Positions 33,410 to 41,482 are shown, numbered from the stretch's first letter. The stretch: 43,416 bases of DNA from Tamlana sp. I1 (GCF_015355625.1 NZ_JACLAF010000019.1:1-43416), one strand, 5' to 3'. Numbers and translations: made by a program. The notes: generated by a model from the letters alone, not told the origin.

Positions 33410-34828
33410 ATGAAAGAGAATAACATTGACAAAATAATAGAATTATCAAACGAATTGCGTTGGCAGATTGGTGACGAATTTCATGATAATCTTACAGAAG
33501 GAATTTATGCCGATGCAGCCGATATTGTTAAAGATACCGTAAAGACAAACGATTCTGAAAAACGATTCCGATTAGATGCTAAAATCGATAAAATTGTAAC
33601 GAGCAAGTATTTCGGATTTCCAATTATGTTTTTAATTCTAGGAACTGTTTTATGGCTTACTATTGTTGGGGCGAATTATCCGTCTTCCATGTTAGCAACT
33701 TTATTTTTAGACACCATTCATCCCATATTAAAAAGTGGTGCCGAAAACGTGAATATGCCTTGGTGGCTTGCAGGTTTTTTAATTGATGGAGTGTATTTGG
33801 CTGTGGCTTGGGTTATTGCAGTTATGTTGCCACCCATGGCGATATTTTTTCCCATGTTTACGCTTTTAGAGGATTTTGGTTATTTACCACGTGTGGCTTT
33901 TAATTTAGATGCCTTGTTTAATAAGTCTGGAGCGCATGGCAAGCAAGCATTAACCATGAGTATGGGCTTTGGTTGCAATGCTGCCGGGGTTGTGGCTACC
34001 CGTATTATCGATAGCCCTAGAGAACGATTAATTGCTATTATAACTAATAATTTTTCACTGTGTAATGGGCGCTGGCCGACACAAATTTTAATAGCGACCA
34101 TTTTTATTGGTGCTGTGGTTCCAGAATCTATGTCAAGTTTTGCATCATTATTAGCCGTAATTGGTATTGCTGTTTTGGGTATGGCTTTTATGTTTGGTGT
34201 GTCGTGGGCATTGTCTAAAACCGTTTTAAAAGGCGAGGTTTCAACTTTTAATTTGGAATTACCACCGTACAGACCACCGCGTTTCTGGAAAACCATATAC
34301 ACCTCTTTAATTGATAGAACTTTAATTGTTTTATGGCGTGCTATCGTTTTTGCAGCACCTGCAGGGGCTGTAATTTGGCTAATTTCTAATCTTCATATAG
34401 GTGATGAAACCATTGCTGCATGGTTAATAAATGGGATGGATGGCTTCGGATTTCTTATAGGATTGAATGGTGTGATTTTACTAGCGTATATAGTGGCTAT
34501 TCCAGCTAACGAAATTGTAATTCCTACCATTTTGATGCTAACCGTAATGGTAACGGGTATTGGCGGTGGCGCAGGAGCTGGCGTAATGTTCGAACTAGAT
34601 TCTATAAACGCCACAGGCGATATTTTAAGAGCTGGAGGCTGGACACTTCTAACGGCCATTAATTTGATGCTTTTTAGTTTGCTGCACAACCCGTGTAGCA
34701 CCACGATCTATACGATTTATAAAGAAACTAACAGTGCGAAATGGACACTAGTTGCTTCTATAATGCCTGTAATTTTAGGGTTTATAGTTTGCTTTTTAGT
34801 TGCTCAGATTTGGCGCCTTGCTTTTTAG
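33410..34828 (+). CDS. feoB: FeoB membrane permease subunit (split FeoB)
   Basis: This 472-residue protein starts with the rest of the FeoB spacer domain ([17 protein letters not shown]) and continues into about eight membrane helices with two Gate regions. Key pieces are [32 protein letters not shown] and [14 protein letters not shown], then [20 protein letters not shown] near the C-terminus. The pore signature CNGRWPT differs from the CSARLPVY of the other FeoB in this window, placing it in another FeoB branch. In P. gingivalis one of two FeoB proteins moves manganese rather than iron, so the substrate here may be Fe(II) or Mn(II). It ends the dtxR-feo operon. Confidence 0.92.
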   Translation: MKENNIDKIIELSNELRWQIGDEFHDNLTEGIYADAADIVKDTVKTNDSEKRFRLDAKIDKIVTSKYFGFPIMFLILGTVLWLTIVGANYPSSMLATLFLDTIHPILKSGAENVNMPWWLAGFLIDGVYLAVAWVIAVMLPPMAIFFPMFTLLEDFGYLPRVAFNLDALFNKSGAHGKQALTMSMGFGCNAAGVVATRIIDSPRERLIAIITNNFSLCNGRWPTQILIATIFIGAVVPESMSSFASLLAVIGIAVLGMAFMFGVSWALSKTVLKGEVSTFNLELPPYRPPRFWKTIYTSLIDRTLIVLWRAIVFAAPAGAVIWLISNLHIGDETIAAWLINGMDGFGFLIGLNGVILLAYIVAIPANEIVIPTILMLTVMVTGIGGGAGAGVMFELDSINATGDILRAGGWTLLTAINLMLFSLLHNPCSTTIYTIYKETNSAKWTLVASIMPVILGFIVCFLVAQIWRLAF

Positions 34829-35014
34829 TTTGAGTTTTTTTAGAAATTAATTCTAAATATTCTTGGGGGGGAGTATCCTCTAGAGGGGATTATAGGGGTG
34901 TCCGCCTAGTGCTTAACATCCTTTTATTAGAAATTTATTCAGTTTTAATGATGGTTTTTACTTCAGGTTTCAGGGTTTTTCGTGACTTTTTGAAAGATTA
35001 GGGATATTCTGTAA
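34829..35014. other. Intergenic segment with a GC-rich repeat-like patch
   Basis: Between two convergent genes. After a weak 7-bp hairpin (TTTAGAA-ATTAA-TTCTAAA, about 34838-34856) there is a G-rich patch at 34864-34905 with CCTCTAGAGG and AGGGGATTATAGGGGTG, which stands out from the AT-rich surroundings and resembles intergenic repeats of Flavobacteriaceae. No gene is seen. Confidence 0.45.
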
Positions 35015-37258
35015 TTACTTCAAAATATATCGTAACCCTAAAAATAGACGTCTGCCTTGGTTTGGTCCGTATACATAACCCGCATCGAAGGTTAGTCCAT
35101 AGGGATTGTCTGGGGTAACCATGGCATTACCATCACTGTCAAAAACCACATCTTTATCAAAAGGATCCTCTGCACGTGCAATAATAAATGGGTTGCCTTT
35201 GTTTGGTGTCCAATTTAGTAAGTTTTTAATACCGCCATAAATTTCAAAATTCTTTAAGCCTTCAAAAGTAAATTGAATGTTTTGAATGCTCCATACAGGC
35301 GATTCAGGTAATCTCGGGTCTAAATCACCTAAAAGGGGGAGTCGCATGGGGCCGTAAAGGTTTCCTGTATAGTCTATAGCAGTTTTATATTTATAAATTC
35401 TATAGGTTATGCCCCAAGTTCCTGTAAAACTTTCGGTTAAAATTTGACGTTCGGTAATGCCGTTTTCGGTTTGCGAAACATCTTGTACCGTCGCACCCAT
35501 AAGGATTTTAAGTCCGTTTGAAAGTGACGCGTCTATATTTAAACTCACGCCTTTGCTAACAGATTTTCCGTTTAAATTGGCATATATAATTTGATTGGGA
35601 TTGCTGTCGTAATCGGGGGCTATTAAATTACTAAAATAAGTATACCACGCCGAAGCTTCTAGTGTAAACATGTGTCCTTTTTTAGTGAATAATTTGCTTA
35701 AATAATTCATGTTTACGTTAATAGATTGCTCTGGTTTTAAAGCTTCAGCAATAATAACATCTCTAGAGCCAGTAAGTGCGGCATGTTCTTCAGTAAAAAG
35801 ATTAACTACACGAAAGCCTGTTCCGGCATTTAAACGTATAATATTATTTTCGGTAGGTTTAAATCTGTAGGCTATTCTTGGTGTAAAAATAGTACCGTGG
35901 CGTTTGTCGTAATCGTAACGTGCGCCTAATAGTAGATTGTTTTTCTCATTCAGTTTAATTTCATCTTGAACGAATATTGATGGAATCACGATTTCATCAG
36001 CCCTAAACGTTGCGGGTGTATTATCATCGTAATAATTATACCGCGCAGCTATTCCGAATAATAAATCATGATTTTTTAGTGGTTTATCCCAGGTAAGTTG
36101 TGAAAAACCAATGCGTTGTGTGGCCAAATAAGGGGTGTCTCCATACACCGAATTTTGATTATGATCGGTATATGAAAACTGAAGCATCATATTTTCATTT
36201 ACAGGCAATTGGTAGTTTCCTAAAATCTCGTATCGCGTCGTGTAAATGCTTTCACCATAAATTTCGTCGCCCCCTCTGTAGGAAGGGTTCCACTGCATTT
36301 CTCCGCCCCAGCGATCTTCATAAAAAAACCGACCAGCCATAGAAAAAACACGGTTTTCTTTTCGTTTGAAATTCCACTTTTGAAATATTGAAATTCTATC
36401 CTGTAAGGTTAAATCTGTAAAATTATCGTTGTTATTATCTATAGGATTACTGTAATTAAAGTAATTGATACCTAGAAGCACATCGGTTTTTTGTCCGATT
36501 CGTGCTTTAAAACCAGCATCTAAATTCCATTCTCCCCAACCCGAAACAAAACTATCGGCAAACACTAATGGTGCATTTTCTGAAAGTTTGGTAATAATAT
36601 TAATTAAACCACCAACAGCCTCACTGCCGTAAAGAGAAGAGGCAGGGCCTTTAACAATTTCAACCTGTTCGATTAATGAATTTGGAATTCCCGAAAGCCC
36701 ATAAACGGTAGATAAACCACTCACAATTGGCATGCCGTCTATTAAAACGAGGGTGTAGGGGCCTTCTAATCCGTTTATGTGAATATCGCCTGTGTTGCAG
36801 ACACTACAATTAATTTGAGGACGCACGCCGTTTACGTTTTGCAGAGCTTCAAATATGTTAGGTGTTGGGTTTTTCTTTAAGAATGTTGGTGTGTAAATTT
36901 CAACAGGAACGGGGCTATCAAGTCTAGAAACCGCCTTTAAAGTCCCGGTTACTACAACTTCATCTAGCATGGAGGAATCTAGTAGATTGAAATTAACATC
37001 AACATCTTCATTAGTGATTTTAATGGTTTTTGATTGTGGTTCAAAACCAGTATATGATGCGATAATGGTATAATTTCCAGCTGGATTGTTTTTAATAATG
37101 AAGCTGCCTTCTTCGTTAGTTGTGGCTCCTTTGGAGGTGCCTTTTAGGTAGACATTCGCGTAGGCCAGAGGCATGCCGTCAAATAAAACGCGACCGGTTA
37201 TGTCCTGAGCGTTTAAGGTAATTGAAGCTAAGCATAAAAATATAATTAGATATTTCAT
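35015..37258 (-). CDS. TonB-dependent receptor, predicted metal or metal-chelate importer
   Basis: A 747-residue outer-membrane receptor with a signal peptide (MKYLIIFLCLASITLNAQ) and a CarboxypepD-like domain (PLAYANVYLKGTSKGATTNEEGSF). The plug contains CSVCNTGDIHINGLEG and LVLIDGMPIVSGLSTVYG, then GPASSLYGSEAVGGLINIITK. A barrel follows, ending LFLGLRYILK. The CSVCNT plug motif with its Cys pair recurs in one branch of Bacteroidota receptors. The gene has the same palindromic operator as the dtxR-feo operon, which faces it, so it probably feeds that system; iron or manganese is the likely cargo. The frame opens at 37276, but the signal peptide starts at 37258 and the promoter box (37274-37281) overlaps the longer form. 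Confidence 0.92.
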   Translation of the reverse strand: MKYLIIFLCLASITLNAQDITGRVLFDGMPLAYANVYLKGTSKGATTNEEGSFIIKNNPAGNYTIIASYTGFEPQSKTIKITNEDVDVNFNLLDSSMLDEVVVTGTLKAVSRLDSPVPVEIYTPTFLKKNPTPNIFEALQNVNGVRPQINCSVCNTGDIHINGLEGPYTLVLIDGMPIVSGLSTVYGLSGIPNSLIEQVEIVKGPASSLYGSEAVGGLINIITKLSENAPLVFADSFVSGWGEWNLDAGFKARIGQKTDVLLGINYFNYSNPIDNNNDNFTDLTLQDRISIFQKWNFKRKENRVFSMAGRFFYEDRWGGEMQWNPSYRGGDEIYGESIYTTRYEILGNYQLPVNENMMLQFSYTDHNQNSVYGDTPYLATQRIGFSQLTWDKPLKNHDLLFGIAARYNYYDDNTPATFRADEIVIPSIFVQDEIKLNEKNNLLLGARYDYDKRHGTIFTPRIAYRFKPTENNIIRLNAGTGFRVVNLFTEEHAALTGSRDVIIAEALKPEQSINVNMNYLSKLFTKKGHMFTLEASAWYTYFSNLIAPDYDSNPNQIIYANLNGKSVSKGVSLNIDASLSNGLKILMGATVQDVSQTENGITERQILTESFTGTWGITYRIYKYKTAIDYTGNLYGPMRLPLLGDLDPRLPESPVWSIQNIQFTFEGLKNFEIYGGIKNLLNWTPNKGNPFIIARAEDPFDKDVVFDSDGNAMVTPDNPYGLTFDAGYVYGPNQGRRLFLGLRYILK

Positions 37259-37273
37259 TAAAATAAATTTATG

Positions 37274-37281
37274 CAAATATA
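37274..37281 (-). promoter_or_regulatory. Promoter -7 box of the TonB receptor gene
   Basis: The minus strand reads TATATTTG, matching TAnnTTTG, 15 bases before the ATG at 37258. The operator palindrome lies directly upstream, covering the -33 region. Confidence 0.6.
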
Positions 37282-37286
37282 AATAT

Positions 37287-37309
37287 AATTTTAGATAAGA
37301 CTAAAAATT
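37287..37309. promoter_or_regulatory. Candidate DtxR-type operator (copy 2)
   Basis: TTTTAGATAAGACTAAAAA (37289-37307) with AA/TT flanks is a TTTTAG-N6-CTAAAA palindrome, identical over 19 bases to the reverse complement of the site at 30881-30900, spacer included. It is centred about 20 bases upstream of the -7 box, overlapping the -33 element, a good position for a repressor. Confidence 0.72.
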
Positions 37310-37778
37310 ATGGTATGAAATGGAATTGTTGGGTGTTTAAAGTTTCAAAGTTTCAAAGTTTCAAAGTCTCAAAGTTGCAAAGATTCAAAGTTCCAGAGTG
37401 ATTAGGTGTGTTGAGGTTTGTGAAGCTGTACTTTTTTCAGACCATTCTTGATTAGTCTTAAAATTGAAATACTGAAAATAAGTTTCTAACACCCTGTAGA
37501 TTAAAAAATAGCAATGAAAACCGCTTATAGCAGTATGTTCACTCAAACAAAACCAAAAATTTCAAGTTTAAAACTCTCAATAAAAAGGTGTGCGGAGTCG
37601 ATAACATAAAATCTTCATTAAAACTAGCTGCTCGATAATGTTCGAAGTCCTTCCGGTTGGTTGAATTGTCATTATTGTGATAAAGTTGCAAAGCTTCAAA
37701 GCTTCAAAGCTTTTGTGAAGCGAATTTATTCCTCCATCAAACTAAATATAGAGAATTAAAAATGTGTAATTGAGGTGA
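37310..37778. other. Intergenic region with tandem 8-base repeats and REP-like sequence
   Basis: No supported gene. At 37338-37400 there are about eight imperfect copies of TTTCAAAG, and at 37684-37711 three to four copies of CTTCAAAG/TTGCAAAG. Between them, GCGGAGTCGATAA (37592-37604) with following GCTCGATAATGTTCGAAGTC resembles the REP-like segment at 16570-16715. A 31-codon frame from 37514 is not convincing. Confidence 0.5.
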
Positions 37779-37916
37779 TTAATGACAGCCGCAACCATCA
37801 TCGCCACCACAAGATTTTTTAGATTTCTTTTTTTTCCAGAAAAACTTTCTAATCAAAAAATATACAGCGCCTGCTATAGCTGCAAAAACTAATATATTTT
37901 GAATAATAGTATTCAT
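37779..37916 (-). CDS. FeoB-associated Cys-rich membrane protein (45 aa)
   Basis: This 45-residue protein begins MNTIIQNILVFAAIAGAVYF, a single membrane helix, followed by a Lys-rich cytosolic stretch (RKFFWKKKKSKKS) and a Cys/His tail CGGDDGCGCH. That layout matches the FeoB-associated Cys-rich membrane family. It starts 20 bases after the FeoB stop and is the last gene of the FeoA-FeoB unit. In such operons a small Cys-rich protein is thought to assist Fe(II) transfer or pore assembly, comparable in position to FeoC. The residues and location agree well with that. Confidence 0.9.
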   Translation of the reverse strand: MNTIIQNILVFAAIAGAVYFLIRKFFWKKKKSKKSCGGDDGCGCH

Positions 37917-37935
37917 GTTTTCTGTTGAGTTGAGA

Positions 37936-40035
37936 TTATTTCAAAAACTGAAATGCAATTAATGCGACAATATAAGCAAAAATAGACATGATAACCAGTT
38001 GTAAAACAGGCCATTTCCAGCTGTTTGTTTCACGCTTTACAATGGCTAAAGTACTCATGCATTGCATAGCAAAAGCATAAAAAAGTAAGAGTGAAATTCC
38101 TGAAGCAAATGTAAATAATGGACCTCCAAGAATGGGGTTAACCTCACCTGCCATGCGGTTTTTTATGGTTTCTTCATCATCGCTTCCAACGCTGTAAATC
38201 GTTGCTAAAGTTCCAACAAACACTTCACGAGCAGCGAACGAACTAATAATGGCAATGCCTATTTTCCAATCGTAACCAAGTGGTCTAATCGCTGGTTCTA
38301 TGGCGCGTCCCGAAATACCTATGTATGAATGTTCGAGTTTATATTGCGCTATTTTATGATTTAAATCGTCTTCATCTAAATTTTGAGAAGCGTATTTTTC
38401 AGTCATAATTTCTTCGGCACTGTTAAAGTTTTCACCAGGCCCATAAGAAGCTAAAAACCATAATATTATTGAAATCGCTAAAATAATTTTTCCAGCACCA
38501 AAAATGAAAGCCTTTGTTTTTTCAACAACAGTAAGCAATACATTTTTTAATAAAGGCAATTTGTAGTTTGGCATTTCAACCACAAAAAAGGTTTTATTCT
38601 TTATTTTAAGAATTTTGTTTAAGATGTAAGCCGATAAAACTGCAGTTCCAAAACCTAATAAATACAACAGCATTAAAGTTAAAGGTTGGTAGCCCAAGCC
38701 AAGAAATCGACCTTCGGGAATCACCAACGATATAATAATTAAATACACCGGAAGTCTTGCCGAACAGGTTGTAAATGGCGTAACCAAAATAGTAATCAGG
38801 CGTTCTTTCCAACTTTCTATATTTCTAGTGGCCATAATGGCTGGAATAGCACAGGCAGTTCCAGAAATTAAAGGCACCACACTTTTTCCGCTTAAACCAA
38901 AACGACGCATCACGCGATCCATTAAAAAAACCACACGGCTCATATAACCACTTTCTTCTAAAACAGAGATAAACAGAAATAAGAAGGCAATTTGTGGTAT
39001 AAATATAACAATACCGCCAAGTCCGGGAATAATCCCTTCAGAAAGTAAATCGGTAAAAGCTCCTGCAGGTAAATGGTCGCTTGTCCATTCGCTTAAAAAC
39101 GCAAACGCCGTGTCTATCATGTCCATGGGGATGGTTGCCCAATCGTAAATGGCCTGAAAAACAAGAATTAAAACAGCAAAGAAAATAACGTATCCCCACA
39201 CTTTGTGTGTTAAAATGCGGTCTAGTTTCGAGCGTAAATCTTTGGCTTGAGTGGCATCAATAGTTTGGCCTGTTTTAAGAGCGTTATTAATAAATTGATA
39301 GCGCTTTATGGTTTCTTTTTGCTGAAGTCGTTTTAAGTCGCCTTTACTTTTGGTTTTAAAATCTTCAACAGCATCAAATTCTTTCCGGTTTGTAGTTCCA
39401 AAATTAACATCTTGAGTAATAACCAACCAAAGCTTGTATAATAGCTGATTGGGAAATGCTTTTTTCAGATTATTAAAATAGTTGTTGTCAATTTCAGAAA
39501 TATCAATGCAAGGTTTCGACGAGACTTCTTTGTAATTGGTAATAAGTTCTTTCAGCTTATCAATACCAATATTTTTTCGTGTACTTACAAGCGCAATTTT
39601 GGTTTGAAGTTTTTCCTCTAAACCTTCAATATCTAACGAAATTCCTTTGTAGCTCATCCTATCAGCCATGTTTATAACCAATAGTGTAGGAATTTGTAAA
39701 TCTTTTATTTGTGTAAAAATCAGTAAATTACGTTTCAAATTTTCAACATCGGTAACCACAACGGCGATGTCTGGAAAATCTTTATCGTTTTGATTTAAAA
39801 GTAATTCGATAACCACACTTTCATCAAGCGACGAAGCATTTAAACTGTACGTTCCCGGTAAATCGATAATATGGGCTTTTACGCCACGAGGTAATTTGCA
39901 AACACCTTCTTTTTTTTCAACGGTAATGCCTGGGTAATTTCCAACCTTCTGGTTTAATCCTGTTAAAGCATTAAAAACAGAGGTTTTTCCTGTGTTTGGG
40001 TTACCAATTAACGCAACATTTATTTGTTTACTCAT
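37936..40035 (-). CDS. feoB: Ferrous iron transporter FeoB (single chain)
   Basis: A 699-residue complete FeoB. The G domain at the N-terminus has G1 GNPNTGKTS (11-19), G3 DLPGTYSL, G4 NMADRM and G5 STR. The spacer domain runs to about residue 270, followed by two Gate regions with SGTACAIPAIMATRNIESWKERL and the pore motif TTCSARLPVYLI, then REVFVGTLATIYS and the C-terminal helices. The CSARLPVY form is canonical for Fe(II)-transporting FeoB. It overlaps feoA by 8 bases and is followed by the Cys-rich small gene, giving the order feoA-feoB-Cys-rich. It is likely the main Fe(II) importer, distinct from the split system. Confidence 0.96.
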   Translation of the reverse strand: MSKQINVALIGNPNTGKTSVFNALTGLNQKVGNYPGITVEKKEGVCKLPRGVKAHIIDLPGTYSLNASSLDESVVIELLLNQNDKDFPDIAVVVTDVENLKRNLLIFTQIKDLQIPTLLVINMADRMSYKGISLDIEGLEEKLQTKIALVSTRKNIGIDKLKELITNYKEVSSKPCIDISEIDNNYFNNLKKAFPNQLLYKLWLVITQDVNFGTTNRKEFDAVEDFKTKSKGDLKRLQQKETIKRYQFINNALKTGQTIDATQAKDLRSKLDRILTHKVWGYVIFFAVLILVFQAIYDWATIPMDMIDTAFAFLSEWTSDHLPAGAFTDLLSEGIIPGLGGIVIFIPQIAFLFLFISVLEESGYMSRVVFLMDRVMRRFGLSGKSVVPLISGTACAIPAIMATRNIESWKERLITILVTPFTTCSARLPVYLIIISLVIPEGRFLGLGYQPLTLMLLYLLGFGTAVLSAYILNKILKIKNKTFFVVEMPNYKLPLLKNVLLTVVEKTKAFIFGAGKIILAISIILWFLASYGPGENFNSAEEIMTEKYASQNLDEDDLNHKIAQYKLEHSYIGISGRAIEPAIRPLGYDWKIGIAIISSFAAREVFVGTLATIYSVGSDDEETIKNRMAGEVNPILGGPLFTFASGISLLLFYAFAMQCMSTLAIVKRETNSWKWPVLQLVIMSIFAYIVALIAFQFLK

Positions 40036-40264
40036 GCGTTATTTTTTCAATTAATATAAGTGCTGCGGTTTCTTTTCTAATGGCAAGATGCGACCCGTTA
40101 ATGTCTAGGTACATTGGGTCTTGAAATGGCGCGAGCTGTACCAGTTTTACGGTGCTACCCGGCAGGCATCCCATTTCTAAGAGTTTTAGAGGAATATTGG
40201 CGGAAGAAACATCAGTAATTATGGCGCTTTCACCGCGTTTTAATTGTGCTATAGTATCTTGCAA
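40028..40264 (-). CDS. feoA: Ferrous iron transport protein FeoA
   Basis: A 78-residue SH3-like protein with the FeoA pattern: LKRGESAIITDVSS, KLLEMGCLPGSTVKLVQLAPFQDPMYLDINGSHLAIRKETAALILIE. FeoA binds the FeoB cytosolic domain and is needed for efficient Fe(II) uptake. It is the first gene of the operon and overlaps feoB by 8 bases. Its promoter -7 box (TATTTTTG on the minus strand, 40291-40298) lies 26 bases upstream of the ATG. A weak palindrome-like stretch (ATTTAG-N6-TTTAAA) lies between box and start, but it is too degenerate to call an operator. Confidence 0.95.
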   Translation of the reverse strand: MQDTIAQLKRGESAIITDVSSANIPLKLLEMGCLPGSTVKLVQLAPFQDPMYLDINGSHLAIRKETAALILIEKITHE

Positions 40265-40290
40265 GATTATTTAGATTGATTTTAAAGAAG

Positions 40291-40298
40291 CAAAAATA
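40291..40298 (-). promoter_or_regulatory. Promoter -7 box of the feoAB operon
   Basis: The minus strand reads TATTTTTG, matching TAnnTTTG, 26 bases before the feoA ATG. Confidence 0.45.
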
Positions 40299-40356
40299 CT
40301 TTAAAACTTTAAAACCTAAAAGGTAATGAGTTTATAATATGCAAATATTTTTTTGG

Positions 40357-40440
40357 GCGTTACCTTAAGGTCGGGCTTTACGTTACAAGTCCTCGCGCCA
40401 AAAAAAGGCGCTGTGGGCTTTCCACTGCAATCCCTAACGC
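40357..40440. repeat. Compact GC-rich element with possible cloverleaf fold
   Basis: The ends GCGTTA (40357-40362) and TAACGC (40435-40440) are exact complements. Inside lie the palindrome ACCTTAAGGT (40362-40371), the hairpin GCGCC-A7-GGCGC (40395-40411) and the hairpin GTGG-GCTTT-CCAC (40413-40425). Two related halves each contain GGGCTTT followed by a C-rich CAA-TCC/AGTCC stretch. Its base composition differs clearly from the AT-rich flanks. I recall similar GGGCGTT...GGGCTTT...CAATCC intergenic elements in Flavobacteriaceae. Confidence 0.5.
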
Positions 40441-40585
40441 AGCGACACGATCCAAAAATAAGAACATTTAAAAGTAATAACTATTCTGAAAAACAATTAG
40501 TTATCAGTCAAAATGTGTTATTCATCGATTAAAAACATTGCAGGTAAACTTAATGTTAATTTAACATACAAACGTACCAAGTCTG

Positions 40586-40619
40586 TTGTTTTCTTAAGTA
40601 TATAAGCGTTGTAAATTTG
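40586..40619 (+). promoter_or_regulatory. Promoter of the 38-aa ORF
   Basis: TTG at 40586-40588 and TAAATTTG at 40612-40619 are 23 bases apart, within the Bacteroidota spacing. The start codon follows 20 bases after the box. A TTAAC-type palindrome lies about 20 bases upstream of the TTG. Confidence 0.55.
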
Positions 40620-40638
40620 CACCGGTAAAAAATACATT

Positions 40639-40755
40639 ATGACAACAAATACAAATATTACAAAAGTAGCAGCAGAAACGAAAGTAGGAACAGTAACTAA
40701 AACCTTTAGCAATACAAGCTCGTTAGTTTGGAATGCAAAAAGACGTTACAAATAA
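40639..40755 (+). CDS. Short ORF encoding a 38-residue peptide
   Basis: The ORF starts at ATG 40639 and ends with TAA 40753-40755. The peptide is Thr/Ser/Asn/Lys-rich (starting MTTNTNITKVAAETK, ending SSLVWNAKRRYK), has no signal peptide and carries a basic C-terminal tail. It has a consensus promoter 20 bases upstream and a terminator 14 bases downstream, so the transcript of about 170 bases is well defined. It could be a small protein or a small RNA that happens to be open. I do not recognise a family. Confidence 0.5.
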   Translation: MTTNTNITKVAAETKVGTVTKTFSNTSSLVWNAKRRYK

Positions 40756-40768
40756 ATAAAATAAGATT

Positions 40769-40802
40769 AAAAAAAGCGCTTCGTGAGAATCGCTTTTTTT
40801 TT
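40769..40802. terminator. Bidirectional terminator
   Basis: A hairpin with A6-AGCG (40769-40778) and CGCT-T6 (40791-40800) and a 12-base loop, between the 38-aa ORF and the convergent SCO-family gene. It serves both. Confidence 0.82.
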
Positions 40803-40810
40803 GCTCTAAA

Positions 40811-41482
40811 CTAAAGCTTTTCTTGTTTTAAAATTTTAATATCATCAAGAAGTCTTTCAATATCTTCAGGGTTTGTCCCGTCGTAAAAGCCTCTAATTTG
40901 TCGTTTTTTATCAATTAGCATGAAGTTTTCGGTATGAATCATATCAAAAGGGCCGCCGTCACCGTTATCTTTCACAGCCAAATAGCTTTTTCTTGCCAAT
41001 TCATAAATTTGCTTTTTATCGCCCGTAACTAAATTCCACTTTTTATCGTTTACGCCTTTTTCAATGGCATATTTTTTTAATTGTGCTATGGTATCAATCT
41101 CGGGAGTCACCGAATGTGAAAGCAGCATAACATCGTTATCATTTAAAATTTCTTTTTGAATATCGGCCATGTGCGTTGTCATAATCGGACAAATGGTTTG
41201 GCAGGATGTAAAAAAGAAATCGGCCACATAAATTTTGCCTTTATAATCGTTTTGGGTAATGGTTTTTCCGTTTTGATTAATCAGATTAAAATCTGCTATT
41301 TTATGATATTTTTTCTGATAATGAAGCGTGCTGTCAACCAATTCGGGACTTACCATAGTGGGTTGATAAATGGGTAAAGGCTGATAAACATTTAAGGTGT
41401 TATAAATTATTGAAACAATAATGATTGAAATAACAGCGAAAACTATGGCGAAAATCTTGTAATCCTTAAAAAACGATAACAT
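40811..41482 (-). CDS. SCO1/SenC-family protein
   Basis: A 223-residue membrane-anchored thioredoxin-fold protein. The N-terminal helix (about 8-30, IFAIVFAVISIIIVSIIY) is followed by the SCO domain with the copper-binding CxxxCP motif in FFFTSCQTICPIM and the distant His in MIHTENFML. In this family the Cys pair and His bind copper and deliver it to the CuA centre of cytochrome c oxidase, or act in thiol redox. No oxidase genes are in the window. The frame is open to 41512, but the ATG at 41482 begins a normal anchor sequence and is preferred. Confidence 0.9.
   Translation of the reverse strand: MLSFFKDYKIFAIVFAVISIIIVSIIYNTLNVYQPLPIYQPTMVSPELVDSTLHYQKKYHKIADFNLINQNGKTITQNDYKGKIYVADFFFTSCQTICPIMTTHMADIQKEILNDNDVMLLSHSVTPEIDTIAQLKKYAIEKGVNDKKWNLVTGDKKQIYELARKSYLAVKDNGDGGPFDMIHTENFMLIDKKRQIRGFYDGTNPEDIERLLDDIKILKQEKL

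Larger units (their letters stand above)
40265..40638. other. Regulatory region between feoA and the 38-aa ORF
   Basis: This divergent region of 374 bases holds the feoA promoter box near 40291, tandem CTTTAAAA copies at 40299-40314, the cloverleaf-like element at 40357-40440, a palindrome ATGTTAATTTAACAT at 40552-40566 and the promoter of the 38-aa ORF. Confidence 0.5.

Noticed and set aside
34838-34856. TTTTTAG-like palindrome after the split FeoB permease as another operator
   Set aside because: The half-sites are nine rather than six bases apart and it lies downstream of the genes; a weak terminator hairpin explains it better.
37338-37400. Possible CRISPR array
   Set aside because: The units are 8 bases with no spacers, and no cas genes are present; it is a simple tandem repeat.
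37514-37609. 31-codon ATG frame (MKTAYSSMF...) in the intergenic region
   Set aside because: It runs into the REP-like sequence, lacks a clear promoter or terminator, and its composition looks like random AT-rich DNA.
40268-40287. Possible third DtxR operator before feoA (ATTTAG-N6-TTTAAA)
   Set aside because: Only the left half-site fits; the right half differs at two positions and the spacer does not match, so it is no better than AT-rich background.
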